Below are positions 25,974-34,608 of a DNA stretch of 64,000 nt, piece after piece. Source of the DNA: Rhizohabitans arisaemae (GTDB taxonomy: Bacteria > Actinomycetota > Actinomycetes > Streptosporangiales > Streptosporangiaceae); the NCBI RefSeq assembly GCF_025996515.1, contig NZ_BLRH01000014.1, positions 62,001 to 126,000 on the forward strand. Direction: 5' to 3'. A program made the position numbers and the translations under genes. The notes below the pieces were generated by a model. The model searched no databases, was not told the DNA's origin, and saw nothing but the letters and a program-made list of their open reading frames with translations. Each line of letters opens with the position of its first letter. Positions within the stretch are counted from its first letter, which is position 1.

Positions 25974-27376
25974 AACGGTTCGTCCTGGTCGGCGTGGTGG
26001 CCACGGTGTCGGCGGCGCTCGGCATCGGGGTGCGTGCCCGGTTCGGCGGCCATGTCGCGGTGGACGAGCCGCAGTACCTGCTTACCGCGCTTTCGATCTT
26101 TGAGGACTTCAGCCTCGACATCTCCGACGAGCTCGCCGAACGCCGCTGGGAGCCCTGGGCGGGGTCGTCGCTCCCGGTGCAGACCGAGGTGCTCGCCGAC
26201 GGGAGCGAGATCAGCCCGCACGACCCGCTCCTGCCGCTGATCCTGGCCGTGCCGATGGGGCTGGGCGGCTGGGTGGCGGCCAAGGCGACGCTCGCCCTGC
26301 TCGCCGGGGTCCTCGCGGCGCTCACCCTCTGGACGGCCGAACGGCGGTTCGGGGTGCGGAGCCGGATCGCGGTGCCCGGGGTGGCGATCGCCTTCGCCTC
26401 GGCGCCACTGGCGGTCTACGGGCAGCAGGTCTATCCCGAACTGCCCGCCGCGCTGGCGGTGGTGGCCGCGGTCGCCGTGCTCACCGCGCCGGGACCGCTG
26501 GCGATCAGGCCGGTCCTGGCCACGCTGGCGCTGCTCACCGCGCTGCCGTGGCTGTCGGTGAAGTACGTCCCGGTCGCGGCGGCGCTCGCCGTGCACGCCC
26601 TGATCCGGGTACGCGGACATCGGATCGCCCTGGTCTCGGGGCTGGCGGTGACGGGCGCCGTCTACCTGGCGGTCCACCGGCTGGTCTGGGGCGGCTGGAC
26701 GGTCTACGCCAGCGGTGACCACTTCCAGGAGTCCGGGGAGTTCGGGGTGATGGGGTTCGAGCCGAATTTCGTCGGCCGGGCGACCCGCCTGGTGGGCCTG
26801 CTCGTGGACCGGGGTTACGGCATCGCCGCCTGGCAGCCGCTCTGGCTGCTGCTCCTCCCGGCCGCGGCCGCCCTGCTCCGGTACGGCCGGGGCCGGGTGC
26901 TCCTGGCGCCGCTGGCGGCGGGCTGGCTCACCGCGACCTTCCTCGCCCTCACCATGAACGGGTACTGGTGGCCGGGGCGGCAGCTCGTCGTGGTCCTGCC
27001 GCTCGCCCTCCTGGCCGTCCTGTGGTTCGTGGACCACTTCCGGCCATGGCGGCCCTGGCTGCCGTGGGTCGCCCTGACCGCCGGTCTGTCGGGTACGGCG
27101 GCCTACGCCTGGCTGCTTGCCGACGGGTTCGCCCGGCGTATCACCTGGGTGAGCGGCTTCGAGGACGTGGGTTACCCGATCTATCGGCTCCTCCGTCCGA
27201 TTCTTCCGGACTACCGCTCGGGGTGGTCGGGCTTCTGGGCCCTCCACCTGCTGTGGATAGGCCTGTCTCTCCTGTTGATCTGGTACGGCCGGCGCGTGTC
27301 AGCCGTACTGAACCGAAAGGAACCCGGTAAATGCGAAAAATCGCCCTCTCTGTCATCGCCCTCTTCAGCGCGATGA
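25970..27376 (+). CDS. Polytopic membrane protein, GT-C glycosyltransferase-like
   Basis: 468 residues with roughly ten hydrophobic helices. The first outside loop carries VDEPQYLLTALSIFED, resembling the acidic DExxY catalytic motif of GT-C enzymes (PMT/ArnT-like) that use polyprenyl-phosphate sugars. Later MNGYWWPGRQL and YPIYRLLRPILPDY are also reminiscent of this group. It starts at a GTG overlapping the epimerase stop by four bases. Its last ~15 codons overlap the start of a tiny lipoprotein in another frame. The acceptor (lipid, protein or wall glycan) is unknown. Confidence 0.65.
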   Translation: MKRFVLVGVVATVSAALGIGVRARFGGHVAVDEPQYLLTALSIFEDFSLDISDELAERRWEPWAGSSLPVQTEVLADGSEISPHDPLLPLILAVPMGLGGWVAAKATLALLAGVLAALTLWTAERRFGVRSRIAVPGVAIAFASAPLAVYGQQVYPELPAALAVVAAVAVLTAPGPLAIRPVLATLALLTALPWLSVKYVPVAAALAVHALIRVRGHRIALVSGLAVTGAVYLAVHRLVWGGWTVYASGDHFQESGEFGVMGFEPNFVGRATRLVGLLVDRGYGIAAWQPLWLLLLPAAAALLRYGRGRVLLAPLAAGWLTATFLALTMNGYWWPGRQLVVVLPLALLAVLWFVDHFRPWRPWLPWVALTAGLSGTAAYAWLLADGFARRITWVSGFEDVGYPIYRLLRPILPDYRSGWSGFWALHLLWIGLSLLLIWYGRRVSAVLNRKEPGKCEKSPSLSSPSSAR

Positions 27377-27447
27377 GCCTCCTGCTCACCGGCTGCGGCG
27401 GCGGGGACGACGGCAGCGGCAGCAGCTCCTCCAGCTCATCCCAGTAG
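27331..27447 (+). CDS. Tiny lipoprotein, 38 residues
   Basis: Begins at ATG 27331 with AAAGGA nine bases upstream and ends at TAG 27445. MRKIALSVIALFSAMSLLLTGC is a textbook lipoprotein signal with lipobox LTGC at Cys22; the mature part is only about 17 residues (CGGGDDGSGSSSSSSSQ), Ser-rich and probably unfolded. It overlaps the 3' end of the membrane glycosyltransferase by 46 bp and precedes the iron-binding lipoprotein. The ribosome site, coherent signal peptide and stop make it a real gene in my view, though too short for most gene finders. Function unknown. Confidence 0.65.
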   Translation: MRKIALSVIALFSAMSLLLTGCGGGDDGSGSSSSSSSQ

Positions 27448-27464
27448 ACGTTCGAAACACACCC

Positions 27465-27494
27465 GATCTCGCGCTCAGTCCTGAGCGCGAGATC
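27465..27494 (+). terminator. Hairpin between the tiny lipoprotein and fbpA
   Basis: GATCTCGCGCTCAG (27465-27478) is followed almost at once by its exact complement (27481-27494), a 13-14 bp stem. No U-tract follows. It probably terminates or attenuates transcription of the epimerase-to-lipoprotein genes before the iron transporter, which starts 24 bp later. Confidence 0.6.
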
Positions 27495-27517
27495 CGCACG
27501 AGAGAAAGCAGTACAAG

Positions 27518-28540
27518 ATGCGCAGGCTTCTGGCCACCGTTCTCGCGTCGGCGACACTTCTGATCAGCGCCTGTGGCGGCGGCGGAGGCGGCGGCGGTGA
27601 GGAGAGCTTCGACGACGAGTCCGTGGTGATCTATTCCGGACGCAACAAGAACCTCCTCGGACCCCTCATCGACAAGATGAAGACCGCCACCGGCGTCAAC
27701 GTCCAGGTCCGGTACGGCGACAGCGCCGAACTCGCCGCCCAGCTCCTGGAGGAGGGCGACCGCACCCGGGCCGACGTCTTCTTCTCCCAGGACGCGGGCG
27801 CGCTGGGCGCACTCGCCAAAGAGGGCAGGCTCACCGCGCTCCCGCAGGGCTCGCTGGACAAGGTCCCGGCCAAGTACCGCGCCGCGGACGGCACCTGGGC
27901 AGGTGTCTCCGGCCGGTCCCGCGTGATCGTCTACGACCCCCGTGTCCTCCCCGAACAGCCCAAGAGCGTCTTCGAGCTCACCGACCCCAAGTGGTCGGGG
28001 AAGGTCGGCTGGGCCCCGACCAACGCCTCCTTCCAGGCCTTCGTCACCGCCCTGCGCGTCGTCCAGGGTGAGGAGAAGGCCAAAGAGTGGCTGACCGCGA
28101 TGAAGAACAACGGGACCAAGACCTACCCCAACAACGTCGGCATCCTGAACGCGGTGGACGAAGGCCAGATCACCATGGGCCTCATCAACCACTACTACTG
28201 GTACGAGAAGGTGGCGGAGAAGGGCGCCGCGGCCGTCCCGTCCAAACTGGCGTTCCTGCCCGGCGGCGACCCCGGCGCCCTGGTCAACGTGGCGGGCGCG
28301 GGGATCGTCAAGACCTCCAAGCACGCGGCGAACGCCCAGAAAGTGGTGGACTACCTGCTGGGCGCCGAGGCCCAGAAGTACTTCGCCGACGAGACCAAGG
28401 AGTACCCGCTGGTCGCCGGGGTCGCCGTCGACCCGGGCCTGCCCGCGCTGGACTCCCTGAAGGGACCCGAGATCGACCTGGCCCGGCTCGACTCGCTGAG
28501 CAAGACCCTGGATCTGCTCAAAGAAGTCGGCCTCGTCTGA
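27518..28540 (+). CDS. fbpA: Iron(III) ABC transporter substrate-binding lipoprotein
   Basis: 340 residues. A lipoprotein signal ends at ISAC (Cys19), followed by a Gly-rich tether. The mature part shows VVIYSGRNKNLLGPLIDKM, as in FbpA/FutA/SfuA ferric-binding proteins, and the iron-ligand region NHYYWYEKV, whose tyrosines match the Tyr ligands of the family. It captures Fe3+ outside the cell for the FbpB permease three bases downstream. Thiamine-binding relatives are the main alternative; the tyrosine cluster and iron box favour iron. Confidence 0.85.
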   Translation: MRRLLATVLASATLLISACGGGGGGGGEESFDDESVVIYSGRNKNLLGPLIDKMKTATGVNVQVRYGDSAELAAQLLEEGDRTRADVFFSQDAGALGALAKEGRLTALPQGSLDKVPAKYRAADGTWAGVSGRSRVIVYDPRVLPEQPKSVFELTDPKWSGKVGWAPTNASFQAFVTALRVVQGEEKAKEWLTAMKNNGTKTYPNNVGILNAVDEGQITMGLINHYYWYEKVAEKGAAAVPSKLAFLPGGDPGALVNVAGAGIVKTSKHAANAQKVVDYLLGAEAQKYFADETKEYPLVAGVAVDPGLPALDSLKGPEIDLARLDSLSKTLDLLKEVGLV

Positions 28541-28543
28541 CCC

Positions 28544-30058
28544 ATGGTCGCTCAGCGCGTGAGGACGGCCCTCCGGCCACCGCCGATCCTGGTCGGTCCG
28601 GCGGTGGTCACGGCCGTCCTCGCTCTACTTCCCCTGGTCTATCTGGGCGTCCGGGTGGCCGAAGGCGGCCCGGGCGTGGTCGCGGACGTCGTGCTCCGGC
28701 CGCGCACCTTCGAGCTGGTCGCGGCGAGCCTGGGTCTGGCCGCGACGGTGACCGCGCTCTGCGTGGTCCTCGGCGTCTCGCTCGCCTGGCTGGTCGTCCG
28801 GACCGACCTGCCGGGGCGCCGGATGTGGTCGGTGCTGGCGGCGCTGCCGCTCGCCGTGCCGAGCTATGTGGCCGCCTACACCTGGGTCGCGGCGTTCCCG
28901 TGGCTTGAGGGGTTCGCCGGCTCGGTGCTCGTCCTCACCCTGGTGAGCTACCCGTACGTGTACCTGCCGGTCGCGGCCGCGCTCGCCCGGCTCGATCCGG
29001 GGATGGAGGACGTGGCCCGCTCGCTCGGGCGGAGCCGCTTCGGCGTCGTGATCCGCCAGCTCCGTCCCTCCGTCGCCGCGGGCGGGCTCCTGGTCGCGCT
29101 CTACGTCCTGGCGGAGTTCGGCGCGGTCTCCATCATGCGGTTCGACGTGTTCACCACGGTGATCTACACCTCGTACCGGGCGAGCTTCGACCGGACGCCC
29201 GCGGCCGTACTCGGCGGGGTCCTCGTGCTGATCACCCTTGTGATCATGATGTTGGAGGCGAGGTCCCGCGGGCGCGCGGCCTACGCGTCCAGGAGCGGCA
29301 CCCCGCGGCGGCCCACCCCGATCCCGCTGGGCGCCTGGCGCGGTCCGGCGCTGGCCTGGTCGGGCCTGGCCGCCGCCCTCGCCGTCGCCTTCCCGCTGGT
29401 CAGCATCGGCTACTGGCTGCTGCAAGGGTCCTCCACCCGGCTGGATCCGGGCGCGCTCGGGCAGGCCGCGATCGCCACCCTCGGCGTCTCCGCCGGGGGA
29501 GCCCTGCTCACCACCGTCCTCGCGGTACCCGTCGGGATCCTCGCGGCGCGGTACCGCACCCGGTTCGCCGCCTTCCTGGAGCAGTCCACCTACCTGGTGC
29601 ACGCCCTTCCCGGGATCGTGATCGCCCTCGCCTTCGTGTTCTTCGCCGTCCGCTACGCCTACCCGCTCTACCAGCGCACCCCGCTCCTGGTGCTCGCCTA
29701 CGCGGTGCTGTTCCTGCCCGCGGCCGTCGGAGCGGTCCGGGCCTCGGTCATGCAGTCGCCTCCGGTCCTTGAGGAGGTGGCCCGATCCCTGGGCCGCCGC
29801 CCGTCGGCCGTGGTGCGGACGGTCACACTGCCGCTCGCGCTCCCCGGCGTCCTCGCCGGGGCCGCCCTCGTCTTCCTCACCTGCATGAAGGAGCTCCCGG
29901 CGACCCTCATGCTCCGGCCCACCGGGATGGAGACCCTCGCCACCGAGCTGTGGACGCAGACCGGGTCGGGGGCGTACGGGGCCGCCGCGCCGTACGCCGC
30001 CCTGCTTATGGTGCTCGCCGCGATCCCCGGCTACCTGCTTGGACGGAGAAGTCATTGA
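28544..30058 (+). CDS. fbpB: Iron(III) ABC transporter permease, fused double type
   Basis: 504 residues with about twelve membrane helices in two homologous halves. Each half carries an EAA-type loop: DVARSLGRSRFGVVIRQLRPS in the first and EEVARSLGRRPSAVVRTVTLPL in the second, so one chain forms the whole channel, as in FbpB/SfuB. It starts three bases after the binding-protein stop and overlaps or abuts the ATPase gene. Transports ferric iron inward with fbpA and fbpC. Confidence 0.88.
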   Translation: MVAQRVRTALRPPPILVGPAVVTAVLALLPLVYLGVRVAEGGPGVVADVVLRPRTFELVAASLGLAATVTALCVVLGVSLAWLVVRTDLPGRRMWSVLAALPLAVPSYVAAYTWVAAFPWLEGFAGSVLVLTLVSYPYVYLPVAAALARLDPGMEDVARSLGRSRFGVVIRQLRPSVAAGGLLVALYVLAEFGAVSIMRFDVFTTVIYTSYRASFDRTPAAVLGGVLVLITLVIMMLEARSRGRAAYASRSGTPRRPTPIPLGAWRGPALAWSGLAAALAVAFPLVSIGYWLLQGSSTRLDPGALGQAAIATLGVSAGGALLTTVLAVPVGILAARYRTRFAAFLEQSTYLVHALPGIVIALAFVFFAVRYAYPLYQRTPLLVLAYAVLFLPAAVGAVRASVMQSPPVLEEVARSLGRRPSAVVRTVTLPLALPGVLAGAALVFLTCMKELPATLMLRPTGMETLATELWTQTGSGAYGAAAPYAALLMVLAAIPGYLLGRRSH

Positions 30059-30060
30059 GC

Positions 30061-31089
30061 ATGCTCGTCGCCCGGAACATCACCAAGCGGTTCGGCGCCG
30101 TGGAGGTCCTGCGGGGGGTGGGCCTGACCGTCTCCGACGGAGCCTTCGCCGCCGTCCTCGGCCCGTCCGGCTGCGGGAAGACCACGCTGCTGCGGATCGT
30201 CGCGGGTTTCGAACGGGCCGACTCCGGCTCGGTGTCGATCGGCGGCCGATCGGTGGGGGACCTGCCGCCCGAGCGGCGGAAGGTGGGGATCGTCCCGCAG
30301 GAGGCCGCCCTCTTCCCGCACCTCACCGTGTCACGAAACGTCGGGTACGGGCTGCCGCGGGGCTCCCGGGAGCGGATCGAGGAGATGCTCGGCCTGGTGG
30401 GCCTCGCCGGGTTCGGCGACCGTATGCCGCACGAACTCTCCGGCGGCCAGCAGCAGCGGGTCGCGCTCGCCCGGGCCCTGGCCCCCGGCCCCGGGGTGGT
30501 CCTCCTCGACGAGCCGTTCAGCGCGCTCGACCGGGGGCTGCGCTCGGTGGTCCGCGACGACGTCCGCGACGTGCTCAAACGGGCCGGGGCGACGGCCGTG
30601 CTCGTCACCCACGACCAGGAGGAGGCGCTCTCCATGGCCGACGAGGTCGCGGTCATGCGCGAGGGCCGGATCGTCCAGGTCGGCACACCCGCCGCGGTCT
30701 ACGGGACCCCCGCCGACCTGCGGGTGGCCACCTTCGTCGGCGAGGCCGTGGTGCTCCCCGCCTCGGCTTCCGGCGGCGCCGCCGACTGCGCCCTCGGCCG
30801 GATTCCGGTACGGACCGGAGCCGTGGCCGGGAACGGAGGCACCTCGCCCGCTGCGGGCCACGTCGCGCTCCGGCCCGAGCAGTTCCGGCTCGGGCACCCG
30901 GGCGACGACCGGCTGCGCGGCCGGGTGGAGCGGGTGGAGTTCTTCGGCCACGACGCGGTCGTCACCGTCCGGCTCCCGCAGATGCCCGCGCCGGTTCGGG
31001 CCCGTACGGCCGGCGAGGCGCCCTACCACCCCGGGGACGAGGTCGGGGTGCACGTGGAAGGGGCCGCGCTCTTCTACCGGGAGGGGTGA
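30061..31089 (+). CDS. fbpC: Iron(III) ABC transporter ATPase
   Basis: 342 residues with Walker A GPSGCGKTT, signature LSGGQQQR, Walker B GVVLLDEPFSALD and switch HD, then a TOBE-like beta tail (VALRPEQFRL...RVERVEFFGHDAVV) as in FbpC/PotA. The ATG at 30061 is two bases after the permease stop; an in-frame TTG overlapping that stop (TTGA) is a possible start. It energises ferric iron uptake. No terminator is evident after it. Confidence 0.87.
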   Translation: MLVARNITKRFGAVEVLRGVGLTVSDGAFAAVLGPSGCGKTTLLRIVAGFERADSGSVSIGGRSVGDLPPERRKVGIVPQEAALFPHLTVSRNVGYGLPRGSRERIEEMLGLVGLAGFGDRMPHELSGGQQQRVALARALAPGPGVVLLDEPFSALDRGLRSVVRDDVRDVLKRAGATAVLVTHDQEEALSMADEVAVMREGRIVQVGTPAAVYGTPADLRVATFVGEAVVLPASASGGAADCALGRIPVRTGAVAGNGGTSPAAGHVALRPEQFRLGHPGDDRLRGRVERVEFFGHDAVVTVRLPQMPAPVRARTAGEAPYHPGDEVGVHVEGAALFYREG

Positions 31090-31151
31090 GGCCACGACAC
31101 ATCGTGGGCGGATCTCTCACCTGGGCGTGATGACGGTTATGGTTACGCCAC

Positions 31152-33326
31152 GTGGCGGGGCCCGGCGGGACGGGCACGACCATGAACTCCAGGCACCGGG
31201 CGTTCGGAGGAGAATCGGTCGTGATCGGGACTGGCGGGGTTACCTTGATCGAGGGAGCGTCCTTCTGCGTGTCGACGCAGAACGGCGACATCCTGCCCGG
31301 CACCGCACAAGGGATCTACTACGCGGACACCCGGGCGCTCTCCCGGTGGCAGCTCAAGATCGACGATGGCCCGGTGGAGGCCCTTCAGGTTCTCACCGCG
31401 GAGCCGTACCACGCGACCTTCATCGGCAGGGCGTGCCCGTACCCCGGCCGGTCGGAGAGCACACTGCTGGTCAAGCGGGACCGATACGTCGGATCCGGGA
31501 TGCGGGAAGACCTCGTGCTGAGCAACCTCGCCGGGGTCGGCACCGAGGTCACGCTGGTCGTCCGGCTCGACTCCGACCTCGCCGACCCGGGTGACGTGAA
31601 GACCGCGCGGCTGCCGCGTGCCGACGAGACCGAGTGGCGGACGACGGCGCCGGGCGAGCTCGTGATCATGTCGCGGACGCGGCCTAGAGGGGTGCGGATC
31701 TCCGCGCCCGGGGCGCAGGCAGAGGCCGGGTCGCTGACCTTCCGGGTACGGCTCGCGCCGCGGAGCAGCTGGACCACGACGATCCAGATCCATCCGGTGA
31801 TCGACGAGGTGGAGGCGCCGTCCCGGTTCCCGAGCAAGCAGCCGCTCGATGAAGCCGAGCCGGCCCGGCGGCTCGCCGACTGGCGGCGGCACAGCCCCAC
31901 CGTCAAAACCCCGCACGACGGGCTCGCCGCCGCGCTCCGCAACTCACTCCGCGACCTCGGCGCCCTCCGCCTCTTCGACCGGGCGCACCCCGAGGACCCG
32001 CCGTCCATCGCGGCCGGCGCGCCCTGGTCCATGACCCTGTTCGGGCGGGACTCCCTCATCACCTCCTGGATGGCGCTCCCCCTCGACCAGTCGCTCGCCC
32101 TCGGCACCCTGCGCAGACTCGCGCGGCTCCAGGGGCAGAAGGTCGACCCGGCCACCGGGGAGGAGCCGGGCAAGATCCTGCACGAGCTCCGGTCCGGGGT
32201 CCGGTCCGGCGGCGCCTACTACGGGTCCGTCGACTCCACCCCGCTCTTCGTCATGCTCCTCGGCGAGCTGCGCCGGTGGGGACTGCACCCCCGGGAGGTC
32301 GACGACCTGCTGCCGCACGCCGACCGGGCCGTCGCCTGGATCGAGGAGTACGGGGACGTCGACGGGGACGGGTTCGTGGAGTACGCCCCCGGCACCGAAC
32401 AGGACGGGGTGAGCCAGGGCTGGAAGGACCAGTTCGACGCGATCACCTTCGCCGACGGGCGGATCGCCCGGGCCCCGATCGTCCTCGCCGAGGTCCAGGG
32501 GTACGTCTACGCCGCGTACATGGCCTACAGCCACTTCAACCGGGAGAACGGGAACCCCGCCAGAGCCGCGAAGTACCGGATGAAGGCCATGCGGCTCAAG
32601 CAGCGGTTCAACCAGGAGTTCTGGCTCCCGGACCAGAAGATGTTCGCCATCGGCCTCGACCGCGACAAACGGCCCATCGACGGGCTCGCCTCCAACATGG
32701 GGCAGTGCCTGTGGACCGGGATCGTCGACTTCGACAAAGCCGACGCGGTCGCCGAGCGCCTCATGTCCCCGGAGATGTTCAGCGGCTTCGGCGTCCGGAC
32801 CCTGGCCACCACCATGGCTGCGTACAACCCGATGAGCTACCACAACGGCTCGATCTGGCCGCACGACAACGCCTTGATCGCCTCCGGGCTGATGCGGTAC
32901 GGCTTCGCGGCCCAGGCGCAGCGGATCGCGATGGGCCTGCTCGACGCCACCACGGCGTTCGACGGGCGGGTGCCCGAGCTGTTCTGCGGGTTCGACCGGA
33001 CCGAGTACCCGAGCCCCGTGCCCTACCCCACCTCGTGCATCCCCCAGGCCTGGGCGGCGGCCGTCCCCATCCAGCTGCTCCGGGTGCTCCTCCGCTTCGA
33101 CCCCTGGGTGCCCTACGGCAAGGTCTGGGCGAGCCCCGCCCTGCCCTCCGCCCTCGGCGACCTCACCATCAGCCAGGTACCGCTCGGCGGCGCCCGGATC
33201 GACCTGGTGGTCCGCGGGGGAGAACTCCGCATCCGCGGCCTCCCCAAGGGCTTCGAGCTCATCGCCGAACCCCGGTACCCCCTGGCCGCCGAAGACCAGC
33301 CAGCCCCGCTCAACCCGCATTTGTAA
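31152..33326 (+). CDS. Glycogen debranching-type amylo-alpha-1,6-glucosidase
   Basis: 724 residues. Residues ~20-250 resemble the N-terminal debranching-enzyme beta domain (GIYYADTRALSRWQLKIDDGPVEAL), and ~260-690 form an (alpha/alpha)6 barrel with GAPWSMTLFGRDSLITSWM, QGWKDQFDAITFADG and NGSIWPHDNALIASGLMRYG, as in GDE-C/MGH1-like glucosidases. It could trim alpha-1,6 branches or other glucans, complementing GlgP and the nearby GlgE set. The start is GTG 31152 or ATG 31182; neither has a clearly better ribosome site. It is not TreX/GlgX, which are GH13. Confidence 0.8.
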   Translation: MAGPGGTGTTMNSRHRAFGGESVVIGTGGVTLIEGASFCVSTQNGDILPGTAQGIYYADTRALSRWQLKIDDGPVEALQVLTAEPYHATFIGRACPYPGRSESTLLVKRDRYVGSGMREDLVLSNLAGVGTEVTLVVRLDSDLADPGDVKTARLPRADETEWRTTAPGELVIMSRTRPRGVRISAPGAQAEAGSLTFRVRLAPRSSWTTTIQIHPVIDEVEAPSRFPSKQPLDEAEPARRLADWRRHSPTVKTPHDGLAAALRNSLRDLGALRLFDRAHPEDPPSIAAGAPWSMTLFGRDSLITSWMALPLDQSLALGTLRRLARLQGQKVDPATGEEPGKILHELRSGVRSGGAYYGSVDSTPLFVMLLGELRRWGLHPREVDDLLPHADRAVAWIEEYGDVDGDGFVEYAPGTEQDGVSQGWKDQFDAITFADGRIARAPIVLAEVQGYVYAAYMAYSHFNRENGNPARAAKYRMKAMRLKQRFNQEFWLPDQKMFAIGLDRDKRPIDGLASNMGQCLWTGIVDFDKADAVAERLMSPEMFSGFGVRTLATTMAAYNPMSYHNGSIWPHDNALIASGLMRYGFAAQAQRIAMGLLDATTAFDGRVPELFCGFDRTEYPSPVPYPTSCIPQAWAAAVPIQLLRVLLRFDPWVPYGKVWASPALPSALGDLTISQVPLGGARIDLVVRGGELRIRGLPKGFELIAEPRYPLAAEDQPAPLNPHL

Positions 33327-33384
33327 AGGCTTGTAAAGATCCTTTTTTCGTGTCATAAACAACTTTGACGCGAGGGAGGCACAC

Positions 33385-34608
33385 TTGGGCGGCGTAGGGA
33401 TTGTCGGCACTGGGATCTCCGGACTCATCCTCGCCCTCCGATTGCAGCGGCTCGGCGTCGACGCCACGATCTACTCCGAGAGCGGCGTCGACGAACTCGG
33501 CGGAGGCCGGCTCCCCAACACCGTGGGCTTCTTCGAACGGACCGTCGCCCGAGGTCGTGAACTCGGCGCCAAACACTTCACCGGCGACGGCTGCGAGATG
33601 CAGCGCATCGACTTCTCCATCACCGGCGCCCCCGCGATGCGGTTCACCGGCCACACCACCCGGCCTTTCCGGGCCGTGGACTTCCGGGCGCTGCTCCCCG
33701 CCCTCCTCACCGACTTCCTCACCCGCGGCGGCCGGCTCGAACACACCCGGGCGGCCCCCACCGCAGCCGAGATGGAGACCTGGTCGGACCGCCACGAATT
33801 GATGGTCGTCGCCACCGGACGGGAGTCCGTCGCCGAGCTCTTCCCCCGAGACCCCGCGCGATCGCCGTACGACCGGCCGCAGCGACGCCTCTGCGCGGCG
33901 CTGTGCACCGGAATCACCCCGGTCGAACCCAGCGGCTTCAACTTCTCCGTCTCACCCGGCGTCGGCGAGATCTACCAGATGCCCATGGAAGGCAGGTACG
34001 GCGTCGTCGCCGGGCTCCTCATCGAAGCGATCCCCGGCGGTCCCCTCACGCCGCTCACCGAACGCGGCACAGCCGACGACCTCCCCGCCTACAACGCCAC
34101 CCTGCTCCGGCTGCTCCGCGAACACGCGCCACCCGTCGCCCGGCGCATCGACCCCGGCGCCTTCGGAATCCTCGGACCCGACGACATCCTCCAAGGAGCC
34201 GTCATCCCCACCGTCCGCCACCCGGTGGCGGAGTTCGGCAACGGCCGGATCGCCCTCGCCGTCGGCGACGCCTGGATCACCAACGACCCGATCACCGGCC
34301 AAGGCGCCAACCTCGGCTCCCACTGCGCGTGGATCGTCGCCGAAGAGATCGCCAAAGGCGGCCCGTACGACGCGGCCTTCGGCCGTCGGGTCAGCGAAGA
34401 GCTGTGGACGTACGCCCGGTATGTGACCGAGTGGACCAACGCCTTCCTCCAGCCGCCCCCCGACTACCTCCTCGCCCTCCTCGCGGCCGCGTCCGCCGAG
34501 CAACGGCTGGCCGACACGTTCAGCGACTTCTTCAGCGACCCCGTCCACGCCTGGACCATCCTCTCCGACCCGGCGAGAGTGCAGGCGCTCATCGGGGGGA
34601 CCGGCTAG
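33385..34608 (+). CDS. StyA-like FAD monooxygenase
   Basis: 407 residues starting at a TTG after GGGAGGC. The FAD motif GIVGTGISGLILALRLQRLG is at the start, GDAWITNDPITGQGANLGSHCAWIVAEEI near residue 300 is characteristic of styrene/indole monooxygenases (StyA, IndA). Such enzymes epoxidise aryl-alkenes using reduced flavin supplied by a separate reductase. No reductase gene adjoins it; the flavin reductase at 6883 is a possible donor. Its 3' end overlaps the end of the convergent histidine kinase gene by 20 bp. Substrate unknown. Confidence 0.78.
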   Translation: MGGVGIVGTGISGLILALRLQRLGVDATIYSESGVDELGGGRLPNTVGFFERTVARGRELGAKHFTGDGCEMQRIDFSITGAPAMRFTGHTTRPFRAVDFRALLPALLTDFLTRGGRLEHTRAAPTAAEMETWSDRHELMVVATGRESVAELFPRDPARSPYDRPQRRLCAALCTGITPVEPSGFNFSVSPGVGEIYQMPMEGRYGVVAGLLIEAIPGGPLTPLTERGTADDLPAYNATLLRLLREHAPPVARRIDPGAFGILGPDDILQGAVIPTVRHPVAEFGNGRIALAVGDAWITNDPITGQGANLGSHCAWIVAEEIAKGGPYDAAFGRRVSEELWTYARYVTEWTNAFLQPPPDYLLALLAAASAEQRLADTFSDFFSDPVHAWTILSDPARVQALIGGTG

